A stretch of DNA of 64,000 bases, from contig NC_073628.1 in assembly GCF_029407905.1 (NCBI RefSeq), positions 18,567,501 through 18,631,500 of the forward strand, given 5' to 3'. Positions 33,330 to 45,492 of the stretch are shown here, in pieces (the stretch's first letter is position 1; each line of letters begins with the position of its first letter). Below the pieces are notes generated by a model. That model was not told the origin of the DNA, did not search any database, and saw nothing but the letters and a program-made list of their open reading frames with translations. This stretch comes from Bubalus kerabau (Eukaryota; Chordata; Mammalia; Artiodactyla; Bovidae). Both the position numbers and the translations under genes were made by a program.

Positions 33330-33893
33330 ATTCATCTACAAATAATGTAAAAGCTAGAATCTCCATTTAAAAAAAAAATACAATCCCAAGCATTATTAAC
33401 ATTTTGATATGCTTCTTTCCAATGTTTTTTTAAAAAATGTTTCTGTTATAATCATGATATATTTATTTTTGCACTCTGTATTTTTTACTTAATTTTATGC
33501 AAGCACTTCCCCCACTGAGAAGTATTCAAAACGTCCATTTTAGTTAAAACATAACACTTGTATAGAATGGAGTCACCCTTGTTTACTTAATCATCCCCCT
33601 ATTGTTGGGTATTCAAGCGGTTCCACTCTTTTCACTATGATGAATAACCTGGAATGAACATCTTTGGACATAAATCTTTGACCTCATCATTGATTACATT
33701 CTTGGGTTTCCAAGAGTAGAATTATTGAGTCAAAGGGTGAACACATGAAAGCTCTTAAAATAAATTGCCAAATTCATATACAGAAATGTTGCTTCAATTG
33801 ATACTCCCACCCACATGTATTATCTTCATGTTTAAAAATCTTTAATAATCTGATAGCCCCAAATGGTGCATCATCAGGTATTGATCTGTTTCT
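33330..33893 (-). mobile_element. L1M 3' region, antisense
   Basis: Follows the antisense old L1 order: CACCCTTGTTTACTTAATCA, TGATGAATAACCTGGAATGA, AGAATTATTGAGTCAAAGGG, TTGATACTCCCACCCACATG and AATCTGATAGCCCCAAATGG. Confidence 0.82.
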
Positions 33894-34638
33894 TTGTGGG
33901 TTTTTTTCCACCATTCCAATGCTGAGAAAGGCTGTGCTCATTCAATCAGCAGAAAAATAACCACCTCCATATCATTGTTTTCCAGGGGTTCATCACTGTA
34001 CACTGAACTCTATGAGAAACTGGCGAATGTGGCAAGAGGGCTCTGCTCTTCCAGTGGAGCCCCCTTTGCCCACTCCCCCCTGCATCCTCATGGAGGGCTC
34101 TATTCCCCTGCTCTTCTGCCCAAATCCCACCACAAGCAGGTGCCCTGGCACATGGCCCCTCTTCCCCTTGCCCTCTGCACTCCTGCCCTCCCATCTCAAG
34201 CTCTCATTCTGGTCTGCTCCTCTGCCCAGCAGCTTCATGGAAGCTAGCCCCTCTGGCAGACCTGGGGTGTTCAGTGCTGCCAGGGACTTACCTGAGCAAG
34301 TCCATAGCCCAGGTGGAATGAGGTAGCCAGCCTGGTTTCCCAGCAGGTCCAGAGCTGTACTCCCCACCCAGTCCTCACCAGTGTAACACTGATCCCCATC
34401 TCTCTGACTCTATGTCCAGCACTCACTCCTTTTGAATGTGGGCAGTGAAGAGGAGGTCGTTTGTCAAGCCCCAAATTTAAATTGATTTCTAACTAAATAA
34501 TAGTTTCCTTCCTCACCAATCAGTAAGTCTCCCTTTATTTTACATCTTTGAATATTCATCATATCTTTGAATATTTATATACTTAAGTCTGGGGGACTTA
34601 CTCTATTGTATGGTCTATTCATGATATTGGTTCATCCT
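33894..34638. other. No gene or recognisable repeat seen
   Basis: C-rich single-copy-looking DNA at 34040-34480, then AT-rich. Frames up to 124 codons on both strands lack recognisable homology. Confidence 0.4.
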
Positions 34639-34650
34639 ATCATATACTAG

Positions 34651-34925
34651 CTGCTGCTGCTGCTAAGTCGCTTCAGTCATGTCCAACTCTGTGCGACCCC
34701 ATAGACAACAGCCCGCTAGGCTCCTCTGTCCCTGGGATTCTCCAGGCAAGAATACTGGAGTGGGTTGCCATTTCCTTCTCCAATGCATGAAAGTGAAAAG
34801 TGAAAGTGAAGTCGCTCAGTCGTGCCCGACTCTTAGCGACCCCATGGACTGGAGCCTATGAGGCTCCTCCGTCCGTGGGATTTCCCAGGCAAGAGTACTG
34901 GAGTGGGGTGCCATTGCCTTCTCCG
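34651..34925 (-). mobile_element. Bov-A2 dimeric SINE
   Basis: Two Bov-A monomers follow a (CTG)n start and are separated by AAAGTGAAAAGTGAAAGTGA. A perfect 12 bp duplication ATCATATACTAG (34639-34650 and 34926-34937) flanks the element, so the insertion is relatively young. Confidence 0.95.
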
Positions 34926-35084
34926 ATCATATACTAGAGCTACTGTTTAATATGATAATATTTATGCTATTCTATTTATGATACTGGTTCATAACTCAGG
35001 ATCATATGGATTTACAATATGTTTTACCACTTGTATTTTGAAAGATGCAATGATGATATTCATCTGAATTGTCACAGAGAAGCC

Positions 35085-35255
35085 CTCAGGACAGTGACTC
35101 CAAAACTCTGCAGCGCTTACAATCACCTGAGCAGGTTGTTAAAACAGTAACATTCAGGTTGCACTCGGTGCCTCCAGTGAAATCAGAAAGTCTCAGGGTG
35201 GAAACCGTGTCCACATGATTCCAGAGCGTAGCACAGTTTAGAAACTGTAGCCTCA
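35085..35255 (+). mobile_element. MER5A-like hAT DNA transposon remnant
   Basis: ACAATCACCTGAGCAGGTTG, TTAAAACAG, GAAATCAGAAAGTCTCAGGG and TAGAAACTGTAG follow the MER5 order (…AATCACCTGGAGGGCTTGTTAAAACA…). It is non-autonomous and ancient. Confidence 0.65.
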
Positions 35256-36660
35256 GGAGGAGACGGTGCAGAGCTGGGAGGTGGGGATTTCCAGCCAGGT
35301 TCTCCACTGCCCCTACAGTCCTTACCAGCTGGACCAGCAGAGGCATATTAGTACCTGATCATTACTTCCCACACTGGAAACAATGGTCCATTAATAAAAG
35401 AAAGTCTTTTCAACAGTCTCTACCACCCAAAAGAAATATACTCAATTATCTGTAGCTGTAAACCCTGCTAGACAGTTCAGCATCTAATGGCACAGGCTGA
35501 GGTCCCTATTCTCTGGGCTTTATAGGCTAGGACAGACTATGGGAAAGTAGACCCATGATATATATACACAGACGCTTCACAAAAGCAGGATGCTTAGACC
35601 CAGAAATTAAGAATAAACCACTAAATAATTACAATATGCCTTCCTTTTACCAATTCAAAGTATTGTGACAAAGCTGGAAACAACTTCTAACATTTGCACA
35701 GCCTTCAACTTGGTCCAGGCTACAGGAAAAAAGCCCAGAATTTTTATAGCATATTCCTCTTAAGGAGTCATCTCTCCACCCCCAGCCCCAAATGTGCATC
35801 TACAATTTTAGCCTTCTGTGCCTCTCTGTCATTGCATCCGTGTAGGCCAGAACCACCATGGCTTCTTTGGCCCCCCAAAGCTGGACTGTGTCTGCTGGGG
35901 CAGCACCTGCCACCATGCCCGAGCCCCCCTCTGAGAACCCCGGGGGCTTCCTCCACCCTCCAGGGCTCCCTTTACTCAAAGACGGCTCCCGACTTGGTAT
36001 CATCTTCAGGATCTGGCCCAGACTGGACCCATGCTGACTGCACCTCAGGATGCCCTCCTTCAGACAAAGCACAGGCATGCCCATGTTCTGCCCCTGCCCT
36101 TAGAGCTGCCCAAGGAACCCAACCTCCTGTCCAGAGTTAGGCTTTGATCCCGAACCCCCTCACTCAGCTCCCATACTCTCCTATCTGCCCCCGTGTTCCC
36201 AGGCTTCCTATTTCCTCAGCACCTTGTATGCCTGGGGAGGAAGGGGATGGCTGACTCGGCCCTTCTCCGGGACTCACTGGGGGCTGGCCTGACCCCTTCT
36301 ATTTGGAGCTCACGCCATTATAGTGTTTCCTTTTGCACCTTGCACCACCACAAAAGACAAGGACCCCCCGGCTGCCCTTTCTTTCCATCCGGGGCCTGCC
36401 TGAGCACAGCAGCATCTGGGTTCTGGCGACATCCTCCTCTCCCACACCCATGCTCCCCGCCTGTCCCTGAGCCCTCGCGTTCATACTCACAGCTGCCGGT
36501 CACCCAGGAACAGGGCCTCCGGTCCCTCACGTTCTCCAGCGCTCCAGGACTGCATTTCCGCTTGACATCCTCCATGAACATTTTAAGGTCCTGAATTCCA
36601 AGCTTCCAACGCCAAACACCTTCACTTTCCCTGCTCCTCTGCTGACACTCTTGCTCTTCC
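35256..36660. other. Single-copy DNA, no gene recognised
   Basis: AT-mixed until about 35690, then C-rich with several open frames on both strands (up to 164 codons). None is recognisable, and no splice-flanked exon was identified. No clear mobile element seen. Confidence 0.4.
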
Positions 36661-37045
36661 ACGACGGGCAGAAGCCAGTGTTGCAGTGACAGCAGCAGCA
36701 AGTGACGGACCAGGACGCGGCCACAGAGTCGGGGGATGGGGGGTGGGGTGGTCCAGCCCGGAGCCGGGCTGTCTACGCAGATCATCTCACTCAGGTCCTT
36801 TACCGCCGCCAAAGCTGAAGCTTCAACAAGCCGAGCACCTGATGCAGGTGGCAGGGGGGACTACCCATCTGGGCGCCTGGCCGCTGCGGACACTGACCCC
36901 GATGGACACCGGCCCCAGCTCCCCTACCAGCACCCCAGGACCAAAGGGCGTGGCCATGCGGACCACTCCACCCCCCAGGCGAATTATGCAGGCCGCGTCA
37001 CAACCGGTTTCTCCCTCTGCAGCACTCGGTTTACGCCTGGGCCTT
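36661..37045. promoter_or_regulatory. CpG-island-like block
   Basis: By hand count this ~385 bp block has roughly 24-26 CpG dinucleotides in GC-rich sequence (for example GACGCGGCC, TACCGCCGCC, GGCGCCTGGCCGCTGCGG, GGCCGCGTC). The estimated observed/expected ratio is about 0.65, far above the rest of the window. No transcript start or exon is evident. It could be an orphan CpG island or GC-rich single-copy DNA. Confidence 0.4.
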
Positions 37046-37047
37046 GT

Positions 37048-37460
37048 TACAAGTTGAATCGAGCTCCCCTAAGAAAGTCACAAGGAAATCCTAATTCCCA
37101 GTAGCTCGGACTGTAACCTAAGTTAGGTAGGCTTCACAGAAGTGAGCGAATGAAGACGAGGTTATTAGGGTGGCGCTTAACCCAATATGACTGGTGTCCC
37201 GGTTACAAGGGTAAATATCGGGCATAGACGCAGGCATAGCGAAGATGCCACACAAAGCCTGGAGAGATGCCGCCACGAGAGAGGGACCCACAGGGAAGCC
37301 GGGAGAGAGGTCTTGCACAGAGCCTTCCTGGGGCCTTCAAGGGAGGCTGCCCACACCTTGACCTTAGCTTCCTGGTCTCCAGAACTCTGCAGCAAGAAGT
37401 GTCTGTTTTCCTGAGACTTCCAGTTTGTGGTCGGCTTGGACGGCAGCCCTGGGATGTGTG
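37048..37460 (+). mobile_element. MaLR-like (MST/MLT1-related) LTR
   Basis: AGTTGAATCGAGCTCCCCTA, AATCCTAATTCCCAGTAGCT, ACCCAATATGACTGGTGTCC, ACACCTTGACCTTAGCTTCC, CTCCAGAACTCTGCAGCAAG and CAGTTTGTGGTCGGCTTGG track a widespread mammalian LTR consensus in order. The final …GGACGGCAGCCCTG fits the 3' end. The family name is approximate. Confidence 0.65.
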
Positions 37461-39129
37461 TTCCACTGTCCTCAGCCAGCTGGGGTGAGGACACAAGAAG
37501 GGGCTTCTCAGGAAAACTGGGAGAAGCTCCTCCGTCTCCCCTGCTGGCTATGGGAAAAAAGCGCAGTGCCACAGGCTGATCCTGGGGACCCTCATGCAAG
37601 CGTGGTGGGGGCAGGTCCAGGAGGGGCACTGGGAGTGGGGGGACAGGGCCCCTAACCCCTGTGACAGGCTGTAGCAGCAGGCATGCTATCCCCGTTCTTG
37701 GAGGACTTGGAGGGCTGACATGTCCTGCCCTAGGACCCACAGTTAACACATGGCAGCGATGGGAGTTGGACCCAAGACCACCCCAGCCCAAGTGCAGTGC
37801 TCTGACCCAGCACCCAGGGTTAGACTCCGCCTAACAGAAGTGCTCTGGGCTGCTCAGGGCTGTGGATCTTCTCTGCTACTGCTACCTCCTCACCTTCCTC
37901 TCTCTCTGTTCTACCCCACTCCTGGCTTGTTCCCATAACCTGGACTCTAACACAAATAAGCCTTTTCCTTCTTAATCCTGCACTTTCCTGCCAGCACTGG
38001 CCTCTGGCCCCAGCCTCCTCTGGCAGCTCCCAGTGGGCAGCAAGTCTAGGCAAGCCCTGATGCTTTGTTCCCTGCCCCCTGGGGTCTCCGCCCAGGCGAA
38101 ACCCCTTCCTCGCCCTCTACCAGGTCTACCCCTGCCGCACTGTGCTTCACAATAGAGTCACCCTCACCTTCACTCCCACCCCGGACCACAGCCACGCGGA
38201 TGGCAGGGCAGCGCTGTCGCTGAGTCTCTGTCCTGACTTGGAGTGGAGGCCTGGTGAAAATCAAGGCGGCAGCTCAGAGCTTCCCCTCATCATACAGGTC
38301 CCACTCATCCAGCAAATATTTGAACCCTGCTGTGTTGAACAGGATAGCAAACGTCCCTGTCCACGCAGAGCCACCTGTATAGAGGAGAATGCAGATGTGA
38401 GAGAGAAAGAAATACACCAGGCTTATTTAAACAAAGAGAAATGGTTCCAAATGTTTGGTACAAGCAGTCGTACGAGATGCAGTTGGACACATGAGTGAAC
38501 ATCATGGGTGCCTCACAAGCCATGTTAATCACCTGGCATGTAACATGTGTTAATAACACCCTTCCACATTCCCCACTAGAGCACATGTGAATGGAGTTTA
38601 GCATCCCCACCAGAAGGGGAACAAGACACCCAAAGACACTGGGTGGCAGCCGAGCAAGTCACAGGGCAGATGCTGACGTTCAGTGGGGCTCTTCTGCCTC
38701 CTTCCCAGACCTGCGCTTCTCCTGCAAGTCTGCTGGCACGGCTGGTCCAGTGGGAGATAAAACCTGACTCTGAGAAGCTGCTTCCTCTCAGCTCCACTGG
38801 GCTGGCCCTGACCCTGCTGAGCTGTAGGGCACTGAGCTGTGAGACCTGAGGGAAGTGAGTCTTTTGATGTTTTCAAAGGTCGGACCACACCGCTCCCCTG
38901 TGGAATGTCACTCAGCTAAGGCCGAGAATGTTTCAGCTGCTGGGAGAGCCAATTAGAGCCAATTATAACTCAACTAACCTCCCACGACACCAAAATTCCT
39001 TGTAGTGCTTGTCTTGGCTTCTTGCAAAAATAGTGTGCATCTGAGCCTGACTTCAGCGTACAGTGTGGCCCAGGATAGAAACCACTGTGCTCGGCCCTCA
39101 TCCACTCCAGCTATATCTGACCACTCAGT
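37461..39129. other. Single-copy DNA with weak MIR/L2 patches
   Basis: A diverged antisense MIR-like patch lies at about 37735-37830 (ACATGGCAGCGATGGGAGTT…GACCCAAGACCACC) and an L2-like patch at about 38285-38375 (CATCCAGCAAATATTTGAAC…GTCCCTGTCC). No exon recognised. CCAATTAGAGCCAATTATAAC near 38950 is a small homeodomain-type cluster. Confidence 0.4.
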
Positions 39130-39240
39130 AGGCTGGTTTTAATCACTGAGACCCAGACCCATGCCCAGAGGATTGGGTTCAAATGATCAGGGGTGTGGGC
39201 ATCAGTACTTTTTAAAATGTCCCCAGGGTTGAAAAACAGT
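39130..39240 (+). mobile_element. MER5A-like hAT remnant
   Basis: GATTGGGTTCAAATGATCAG … GGGCATCAGTACTTTTTAAA … CCCAGGGTTGAAAAACAGTG resembles the 3' half of MER5A (…CCAGGTGATTCTAATGTGCAG…GGTTGAGAACCACTG). Confidence 0.55.
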
Positions 39241-40637
39241 GATGTGTATGAATTTACCTACAGAGACCACTGGGGTCTCTGAAACACCCTCTCTGCCCCC
39301 TCCTTCTTCGTTACAGACACATTTTCTGGTTTTTCTGGATTAGTTGACACCTGCTTCTTCTAACACCAGATCTTTATTATTCACTTGTTATTTTTATCAT
39401 ATATGTCTTTTTCATAAATATTCTACATATATTTTGCATTTTCATTTGATTTTATTCTTTCTTAACTAAATATATTTCAGATATCTTGAACTAAGCAAGT
39501 GAACAAAGTAAGCTTTTTAAACCTGTTTTCCAGGATAGTTTTGAAATTTATTTCTTTTTATTGAAAACTGAGTCCATAGCATCTGGAAATAAACTGGCAC
39601 ATGCTTGCTATGAGTATGAATATTTTCTTGTATTTATCTACAAACAGATATCCTTATTTCTCATACATACACAAACACATCATACACACACACACACAAT
39701 TTCCCATAGCACAAAGTCTTGTCAAAGCAGATATCCAGTAGGAAATAATTCTTAAAGAAATTAATGAATGCACAAATGGATAGATGTACAGAAGCTGAAA
39801 TTAAAAGATTAAAAAAAAACATGTATTCACATATATAGATATAAGCTTATATGTAAATATAACCTTATTTCCCGTTGGCGTAGGATACGAGGACATCTGT
39901 GATAAATTTTAAATTCAATGGGCATATGTAAATAACTGATGGATGCATATAGCAGGATATGAGCTTAAATTTTTAAATGTTAGTGTCCCACATTGTGCCT
40001 TTAATAATGATGATATAAACAAAACATTTCCTTAGTGATTAAGTAGGTGCTTCCAAGATGAATAATACAATGTAACAGGATTCATTAGACTCCATGATGA
40101 AAAGTGAAAATAAAAAGTAACTTTCAGAACAAACAGTTCAGATCATGAGAGAAGTTCCAGACAAAAGGAGAAACAACTGAGTCCCTTAATTTTATTTTTC
40201 TTTTTTTTTTTTTAATGAGTTTTGCTGCACTGTGGGCAGGAGAAACTTTTGTATTGTTACCACTCAAAGATTTTAATCTGGTTTGGATTAGCAGCACTTT
40301 CTTTAACCTAAACCTCAAGCAGAAAATCATTGTCTGTGGGACTCAGCTGCCCTGCCTGAGGACGAGGTAGGCTCATAGTCCACTGCACCAGCTTGCCTCT
40401 CCACCAAAGAAGCACAGCACGGAGACCAGCAACCTCTCCACGTGACTCTCAGGCCAGCCACACAGCAGAATTACCTGGTAAGTCTTCTTTAAAACATCAC
40501 CTTCTGACCCCACACCAGAGGTTGTAGTTTAATGCAGCTGAAATGGGATCCAAGCTCTGGTGTTTTTCCAAAGCTCCCCTGGTGCTTATGAAGGCAGCCT
40601 TGGTTGGAGCCACCATCTGTTAATAGAACAACTATCC
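39241..40637. other. AT-rich single-copy DNA, (CA)n at 39663-39699
   Basis: AT-rich with a short CA microsatellite and a T-run near 40201-40214. No gene or clearly named repeat was recognised. Confidence 0.4.
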
Positions 40638-40644
40638 TTACATA

Positions 40645-40857
40645 GGGCTTCCCTTGTGGCTCAGCTGGTAAATAATCCACCGGCAATGCAGGAGACCTGG
40701 GTTCAATCCCTGGGTTGGGAAGCTCCCCTGGAGAAGGAAAAGGCTACCCACTCCAGTATTCTGATCTAGAGAATTCCATGGACTGCATAGTCCATGGGAT
40801 TGCAAGAGTTAGACATGACTGAGCGACTTTCACACACACACACACACACACACACTG
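40645..40857 (+). mobile_element. Bov-tA SINE with (CA)n tail
   Basis: Head GGGCTTCCCTTGTGGCTCAG, body to GACATGACTGAGCGACTTTC, then (CA)n at 40831-40855 replacing the usual tail. The short duplication TTACATA at 40638-40644 and 40858-40864 flanks it. Tail microsatellites of this kind are common in Bov-tA and often length-variable. Confidence 0.93.
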
Positions 40858-40864
40858 TTACATA

Positions 40865-41195
40865 AGGACAGAAGTAAGGCCCGGGACATGCAGTGACACA
40901 GCAAAGACGGCACAGTCAGGGCCCTACCAAGCCTGGAACCCCTGTTTCTGAACTCCCATCTGGGGTGGCATGGACTCCCGGGAGGCCCTCAGAAGCACTC
41001 GTCTCTGAGTGAACGGATGAATGACCCCCAGGACAGCTGATGTTACCAGCGTGGGAAGGAGGGAAGGTCCATGTGATCCCTAGTCACAATGTCCACTTTT
41101 CCCCCACAACGCATGGTCATGAGCAGCAGAGACCCATCATGCGAGGTTCTGACTAAGAAAGTGGCTGGAGGGACATGAAAAGCAAAGGTTTAAGG
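40865..41195. other. No gene; possible MIR fragment
   Basis: A weak antisense MIR-like patch (GCAGTGACACAGCAAAGACG …) lies at about 40890-40960. Nothing else recognised. Confidence 0.3.
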
Positions 41196-41203
41196 GGGGT
41201 CTT

Positions 41204-41482
41204 CGGAGAAGGCAATGGCACCCCACTCCAGTACTCTTGCCTGGAAACTCCCATGGATGGAGGAGCCTGGTAGGCTGCAGTCCATGGGGGTCATGAAGAG
41301 TCGGACACGACTGAGCGACTTCCCTTTCACTTTTCACTTTCATGCATTGGAGAAGGAAATGGCAACCCACTCCAGTGTACTTGCCTGGAGAATCCCAGGG
41401 ATGGTAGAGCCTGGTGGGCTGCCATCCATGGGGTCACAGAGTCGGACACGACTGATGAGACATGGCAGCAGCAGCAGCAATA
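41204..41482 (+). mobile_element. Bov-A2 dimeric SINE
   Basis: GGAGAAGGCAATGGCACCCC … CACTTTTCACTTTCATGCAT … GGAGAAGGAAATGGCAACCC … GGCAGCAGCAGCAGCAA is a sense dimer with the terminal (CAG)n. The 8 bp duplication GGGGTCTT (41196-41203 and 41483-41490) flanks it. Confidence 0.94.
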
Positions 41483-41529
41483 GGGGTCTTGGGAAAGAAG
41501 AGCCACCTGATGAGCGGCATCAGCCATGA

Positions 41530-41722
41530 CAGACTGTTTCACACGCACCCCCTCCTTTGCACTCCCACAAGCCCGTGAGAGTGATAACCATCTGGATGAG
41601 GAGCCTTCCAGCCTGAGTTCTTGGAGCAACTCAGTAATTTGCCCAAGGCCACGGAGCTTGAGTCAACTGAGCCGGGTCTGTCTGATACCAGGGTCTAAGT
41701 GCTTAACCCCTGAAATATAAAA
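41530..41722 (-). repeat. MIR SINE
   Basis: CAACTCAGTAATTTGCCCAA then GGCCACGGAGCTTGAGTC and CCAGGGTCTAAGTGCTTAAC is the antisense MIR core and flank. Confidence 0.72.
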
Positions 41723-43204
41723 TGGAAAACATCAAACAACTCATGTGCCTTGATTTTAGGGCACCGCCCTGAAACCCGTTGCCCTGAGGGGATATCCCCA
41801 TCTTCCCTCCATAAAATCCAGAGCAAAAAAAAAAAAAACAAAAATCAAATCCATATCTCTCTCAATTCAAGAAAGTATTAAAGTGATAATTTATGAATTA
41901 AAAGTCCAGAGCCAAGTTACTCAGTCTTGCCTCCAGAAAGCCCATCTCCTGGCTACAAAGACCCTTTGAGCTTTGAACACAGCATTTCTATAAATGAGTC
42001 ACATTAGCTCTCTTTGTTTTGTGTGTTTATTTATTATTTGCTCTCGTTATCTAGAAATCTATATTTTAACCCTAATTGTCTCCCTGCGGTAATGATTAAG
42101 GCATGACTCTGAGATTTGCATTGCAAACACCATGAGGCCCTCAACAGGAGCAGATGAATTCTGAACTTGGCATCTACCAGTATTTATTGCTTCATTTCTG
42201 TCTTCCCAGCTTCATTTTGGGCCAAATTTGTTAATATATTTTTCAAGTTCTGAAAGGATGGGAGCGGATGGAATTCAGGATCATGATCTCAGAATTACAT
42301 GGACTCTACCCAGTAGATCAAAATTGAACTTTTTATTGCCGGAACCATATCTTTAACTAAAAAAAAAAAAACTCATGGATCAGTGCCTTATCTACATTTT
42401 ACTAATGAATATGTATAGGACCACCCACCACACGTACAGTTTCATAGAAGCTACTCTATTTAGACAATGGTTACTTGGGGAAACCAGAAAGGGCCTTAGA
42501 AAAAGGCATGCTGTAAGTGGGATGTGTTTTTATCCCTCCCAAGGGGAGGTGAGAAGGCTTCAGAAGTGGGTACCCGCACTTTTTCAGTTTTATCTTAAAA
42601 GTTTTGTTTATTTCAGGAATAGTTACAATCCAGCCAGGATAATGTATCTCCATCAAGTCCCTTTTACTTTTTCCTTTGCTCAATTAGCCTCATAAAAGAC
42701 AACAAAAACCTGCTGAAAATGATACAAAGAGAAAGTAAGCTTATCAACACAGTGCAAGTGTTTGAAAATAAGATGCTACAATCAGGTACAAGAAAGAGTC
42801 TGCATGCAAGTTAATACACAGCAACCTGCGTGTTGGTGTCTAAGTGACCTTGCCTCTTAATAGTAACACAGCCTTCATTCACAGGGCTCTTTCTTTAGAT
42901 CTCCGCCAACTCAGAGCTGCGGTGGGCTTTTCTGCCCAAGCCGTCCAGACCAGCTTACCCACATCAGTAAAGGTGGCCCTGCTACACAACTGACCTATGT
43001 CAGTACAGGTGGCCCCATTGCAGAGCAGGTTCCAGCTATCGCCACTCCACAGTAACATGCCCGGCGGCAATGTTGCCCAGCAAGTATCGTGCCAACTGTG
43101 GAATCAAATAGAATTCAGAGCAAGTGGAAATTTTGTAGAAAAGTGTTAGCACTAGTTAGCGTTTTGCTGCAAATAATGAAATGCAACTTAATAAGTGGCG
43201 ACTA
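41723..43204. other. Single-copy DNA, no gene; enhancer-like patch at 42000-42165
   Basis: The patch 42000-42165 carries TTAACCCTAATTGTCTCC, GGTAATGATTAAGG and GATTTGCATTGCAAAC (octamer/POU-like), with no repeat over it. A-runs occur near 41826 and 42359. No exon was found. Confidence 0.4.
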
Positions 43205-43215
43205 CATCATATGAA

Positions 43216-44119
43216 GAGATCTCTAGTCTTTCCCATTCTGTTGTTTTCCTCTATTTCTTTGCATTGATCGATGAGGAAGGCTTTATTATCTCTCCTTGCT
43301 ATCCTTTGGAACTCTGCATTCAGAAACTTATATCTTTCCTTTTCTCCTTTGCTTTTCACTTCTCTTCTTTCCACAGCTATTTGTAAGGCCTCCTCAGACA
43401 GCCATTTTGCTTTTCTGCATTTCTTTTCCATGGGGATGGTCTTGATCCCTGTCTCCTGTACAATGTCACGAACCTCCATCTGTACAATGTCACGAATCCT
43501 CCATTCATCAGGCACTCTATCTATCAGATCTAGTCCCTTAAATATTTCTCACTTCCACTGTATAATCATAAGGTATTTGATTTAGGTCATACCTGAATGG
43601 TCTAGTGGTTTTCCCTACTTTCTTCAATTTCAGTCTGAATTTGGCAATAAGGAGTTCATGATCTGAGCCACAGTCAGCCTCTGGTCTTGTTTTTGTTGAC
43701 TGTATAGAGCTTCTCCATCTTTGGCTGCAAAGAATATAATCAATCTGATTTCAGTGTTAACCATCTGGTGATGTCCATGTGTAGAGTCTTCTCTTGTGTT
43801 GTCGGAGGAGGGTGTTTGGTATGACCAGTGTATTTTCTTGGCAAAATTCTATTAGTCTTTGCCCTGCTTCATTCCATATTCCAAGGACAAATTTGCCTAT
43901 TACTCCAGGTGTTTCTTGACTTCCTACTTTTGCATTCCAGTCCCCTATAATGAAAAGGACATCTTTTTGGGGTGTTAGTTCTAAAAGGTCTTGTAGGTCT
44001 TCATAGAACTGTTCAACTTCAGCTTCTTCAGCGTTACGGGCTGGGGCATAGACTTGGATTACTGTGATATTGAATGGTTTGCCTTGGAAATGAACAGAGA
44101 TCATTCTGTCGTTTTTGAG
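43216..44119 (-). pseudogene. BovB APE-type endonuclease and linker fragment (inverted part)
   Basis: A minus-strand frame of 121 codons (44122-43757) encodes the C-terminal half of an apurinic-endonuclease-type domain, including GDWNAKVG at residues 60-67, the metal/DNA-binding Asp-Asn motif region of LINE endonucleases. A second frame (43515-43207) encodes the basic linker that precedes the RT. The N-terminal catalytic part is absent and the two frames are offset by a stop or frameshift, so no functional nuclease can be made. In active RTE LINEs this domain nicks target DNA. Here it is a relic. Confidence 0.88.
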
Positions 44120-45492
44120 CAAATTTGGAAAACTCAGCAGTGGCCACAGGACTGGAAAAGGTCAGTTTTCATTCCAATCCCAAAGAAAGGCAATGCCAAA
44201 GAATGCTGAAACTACTGCACAATTGCACTCACCTCACACGCTAGTACAGTAATGCTCAAAATTCTCCAAGCCAGGCTTCAGCAATACATGAACCGTGAAC
44301 TTCCAGATGTTCAAGCTGGTTTTAGAAAAGGCTTTAGAACCAGAGATCAAATTGCCAACATCTGCTGGATCATGGAAAAAGCAAGACAGTTCCAGAAAAA
44401 CATCTATTTCTGCTTTATTGACTATGCCAAAGCCTTTGACTGTGTGGATCACAATAAACTGTGGAAAATTCTGAAAGAGATGGGAATACCAGACCACCTG
44501 ACCTGCCTCTTGAGAAATTTGTATGCAGGTCGGGAAGCAACAGTTAGAACTGGACATGGAACAACAGACTGGTTCAAAATAGGAAAAGGAGTACGTCAAG
44601 GCTGTATATTGTCACCCTGCTTATTTAACTTCTATGCAGAGTACATCATAAGAAATGCTGGGCTGGAAGAAGCACAAGCTGGAATCAAGATTGCCGGGAG
44701 AAATATCAATTACCTTAGATATGCAGATGACACCACCCTTATGGCAGAAAGTGAAGAGGAACTAAAAAGCCTCTTGATGAAAGTGAAAGTGGAGAGTGAA
44801 AAAGTTGGCTTAAAACATTCAGAAAATGAAGATCATGGCATCTGGTCCCATCACTTCATGGGAAATAGATGGGGAAACAGTGTCAGACTTTATTTTTTTG
44901 GGCTCCAAAATCACTGCAGATGGTGACTGCAGCCATGAAATTAAAAGACGCTTACTCCTTGGAAGAAAAGTTATGATCAACCTAGATAGCATATTGAAAA
45001 GCAGAGACATTACTTTGCCAACAAAGGTCCGTCTAGTCAAGGCTATGGTTTTTCCTGTGGTCATGTATGGATGTGAGAGTTGGACTGTGAAGAAGGTTGA
45101 GTGCCAAAGAATTGATGCTTTTGAACTGTGGTGTTGGAGAAGACTCTTGAGAGTCCCTTGGACTGCAAGGAGATCCAACCAGTCCATTCTGAAGGAGATC
45201 AGCCCTGAGATTTCTTTGGAAGGAATGATGCTAAAGCTGAAACTCCAGCACTTTGGCCACCTCATGTGAAGAGTTGACTCATTGGAAAAGACTCTGATGC
45301 TGGGAGGGATTGGGGGCAGGAGGAGAAGGGGACGACAGAGGATGAGATGGCTGGATGGCATCACTGACTCGATGGACGTGAGTCTGGGTGAACTCCAGGA
45401 GTTGGTGATGGACAGGGAGGCCTGGCGTGCTGCGATTCATGGGGTCGCAAAGAGTCAGAAACAACTGAGCGACTGAACTGAACTGAACCGAA
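44120..45492 (+). pseudogene. BovB reverse transcriptase and C-terminus (sense part), frameshifted
   Basis: The frame 44252-44926 (224 codons) encodes an RTE-clade reverse transcriptase with FIDYAKAFD (residues 55-63), the GVRQGCILSPCLFN block (113-126) and the catalytic YADD (157-160; nt 44720-44731). After residue ~190 the frame is lost through small deletions near 44815-44885. The C-terminal part resumes in another frame at 44826-45269, which stops at a TGA inside the sequence GGCCACCTCATGTGAAG. The 3' terminus with (ACTGA)n is intact. The RT core is unusually well preserved for this window, but the element lacks its endonuclease in cis orientation and cannot be autonomous. Confidence 0.92.

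Noticed and set aside
44252..45269. A functional BovB reverse transcriptase gene
   Set aside because: The YADD core is intact, but the frame is broken near 44.82-44.89 kb and the C-terminal frame stops early. The endonuclease is truncated and inverted, so the element is dead.
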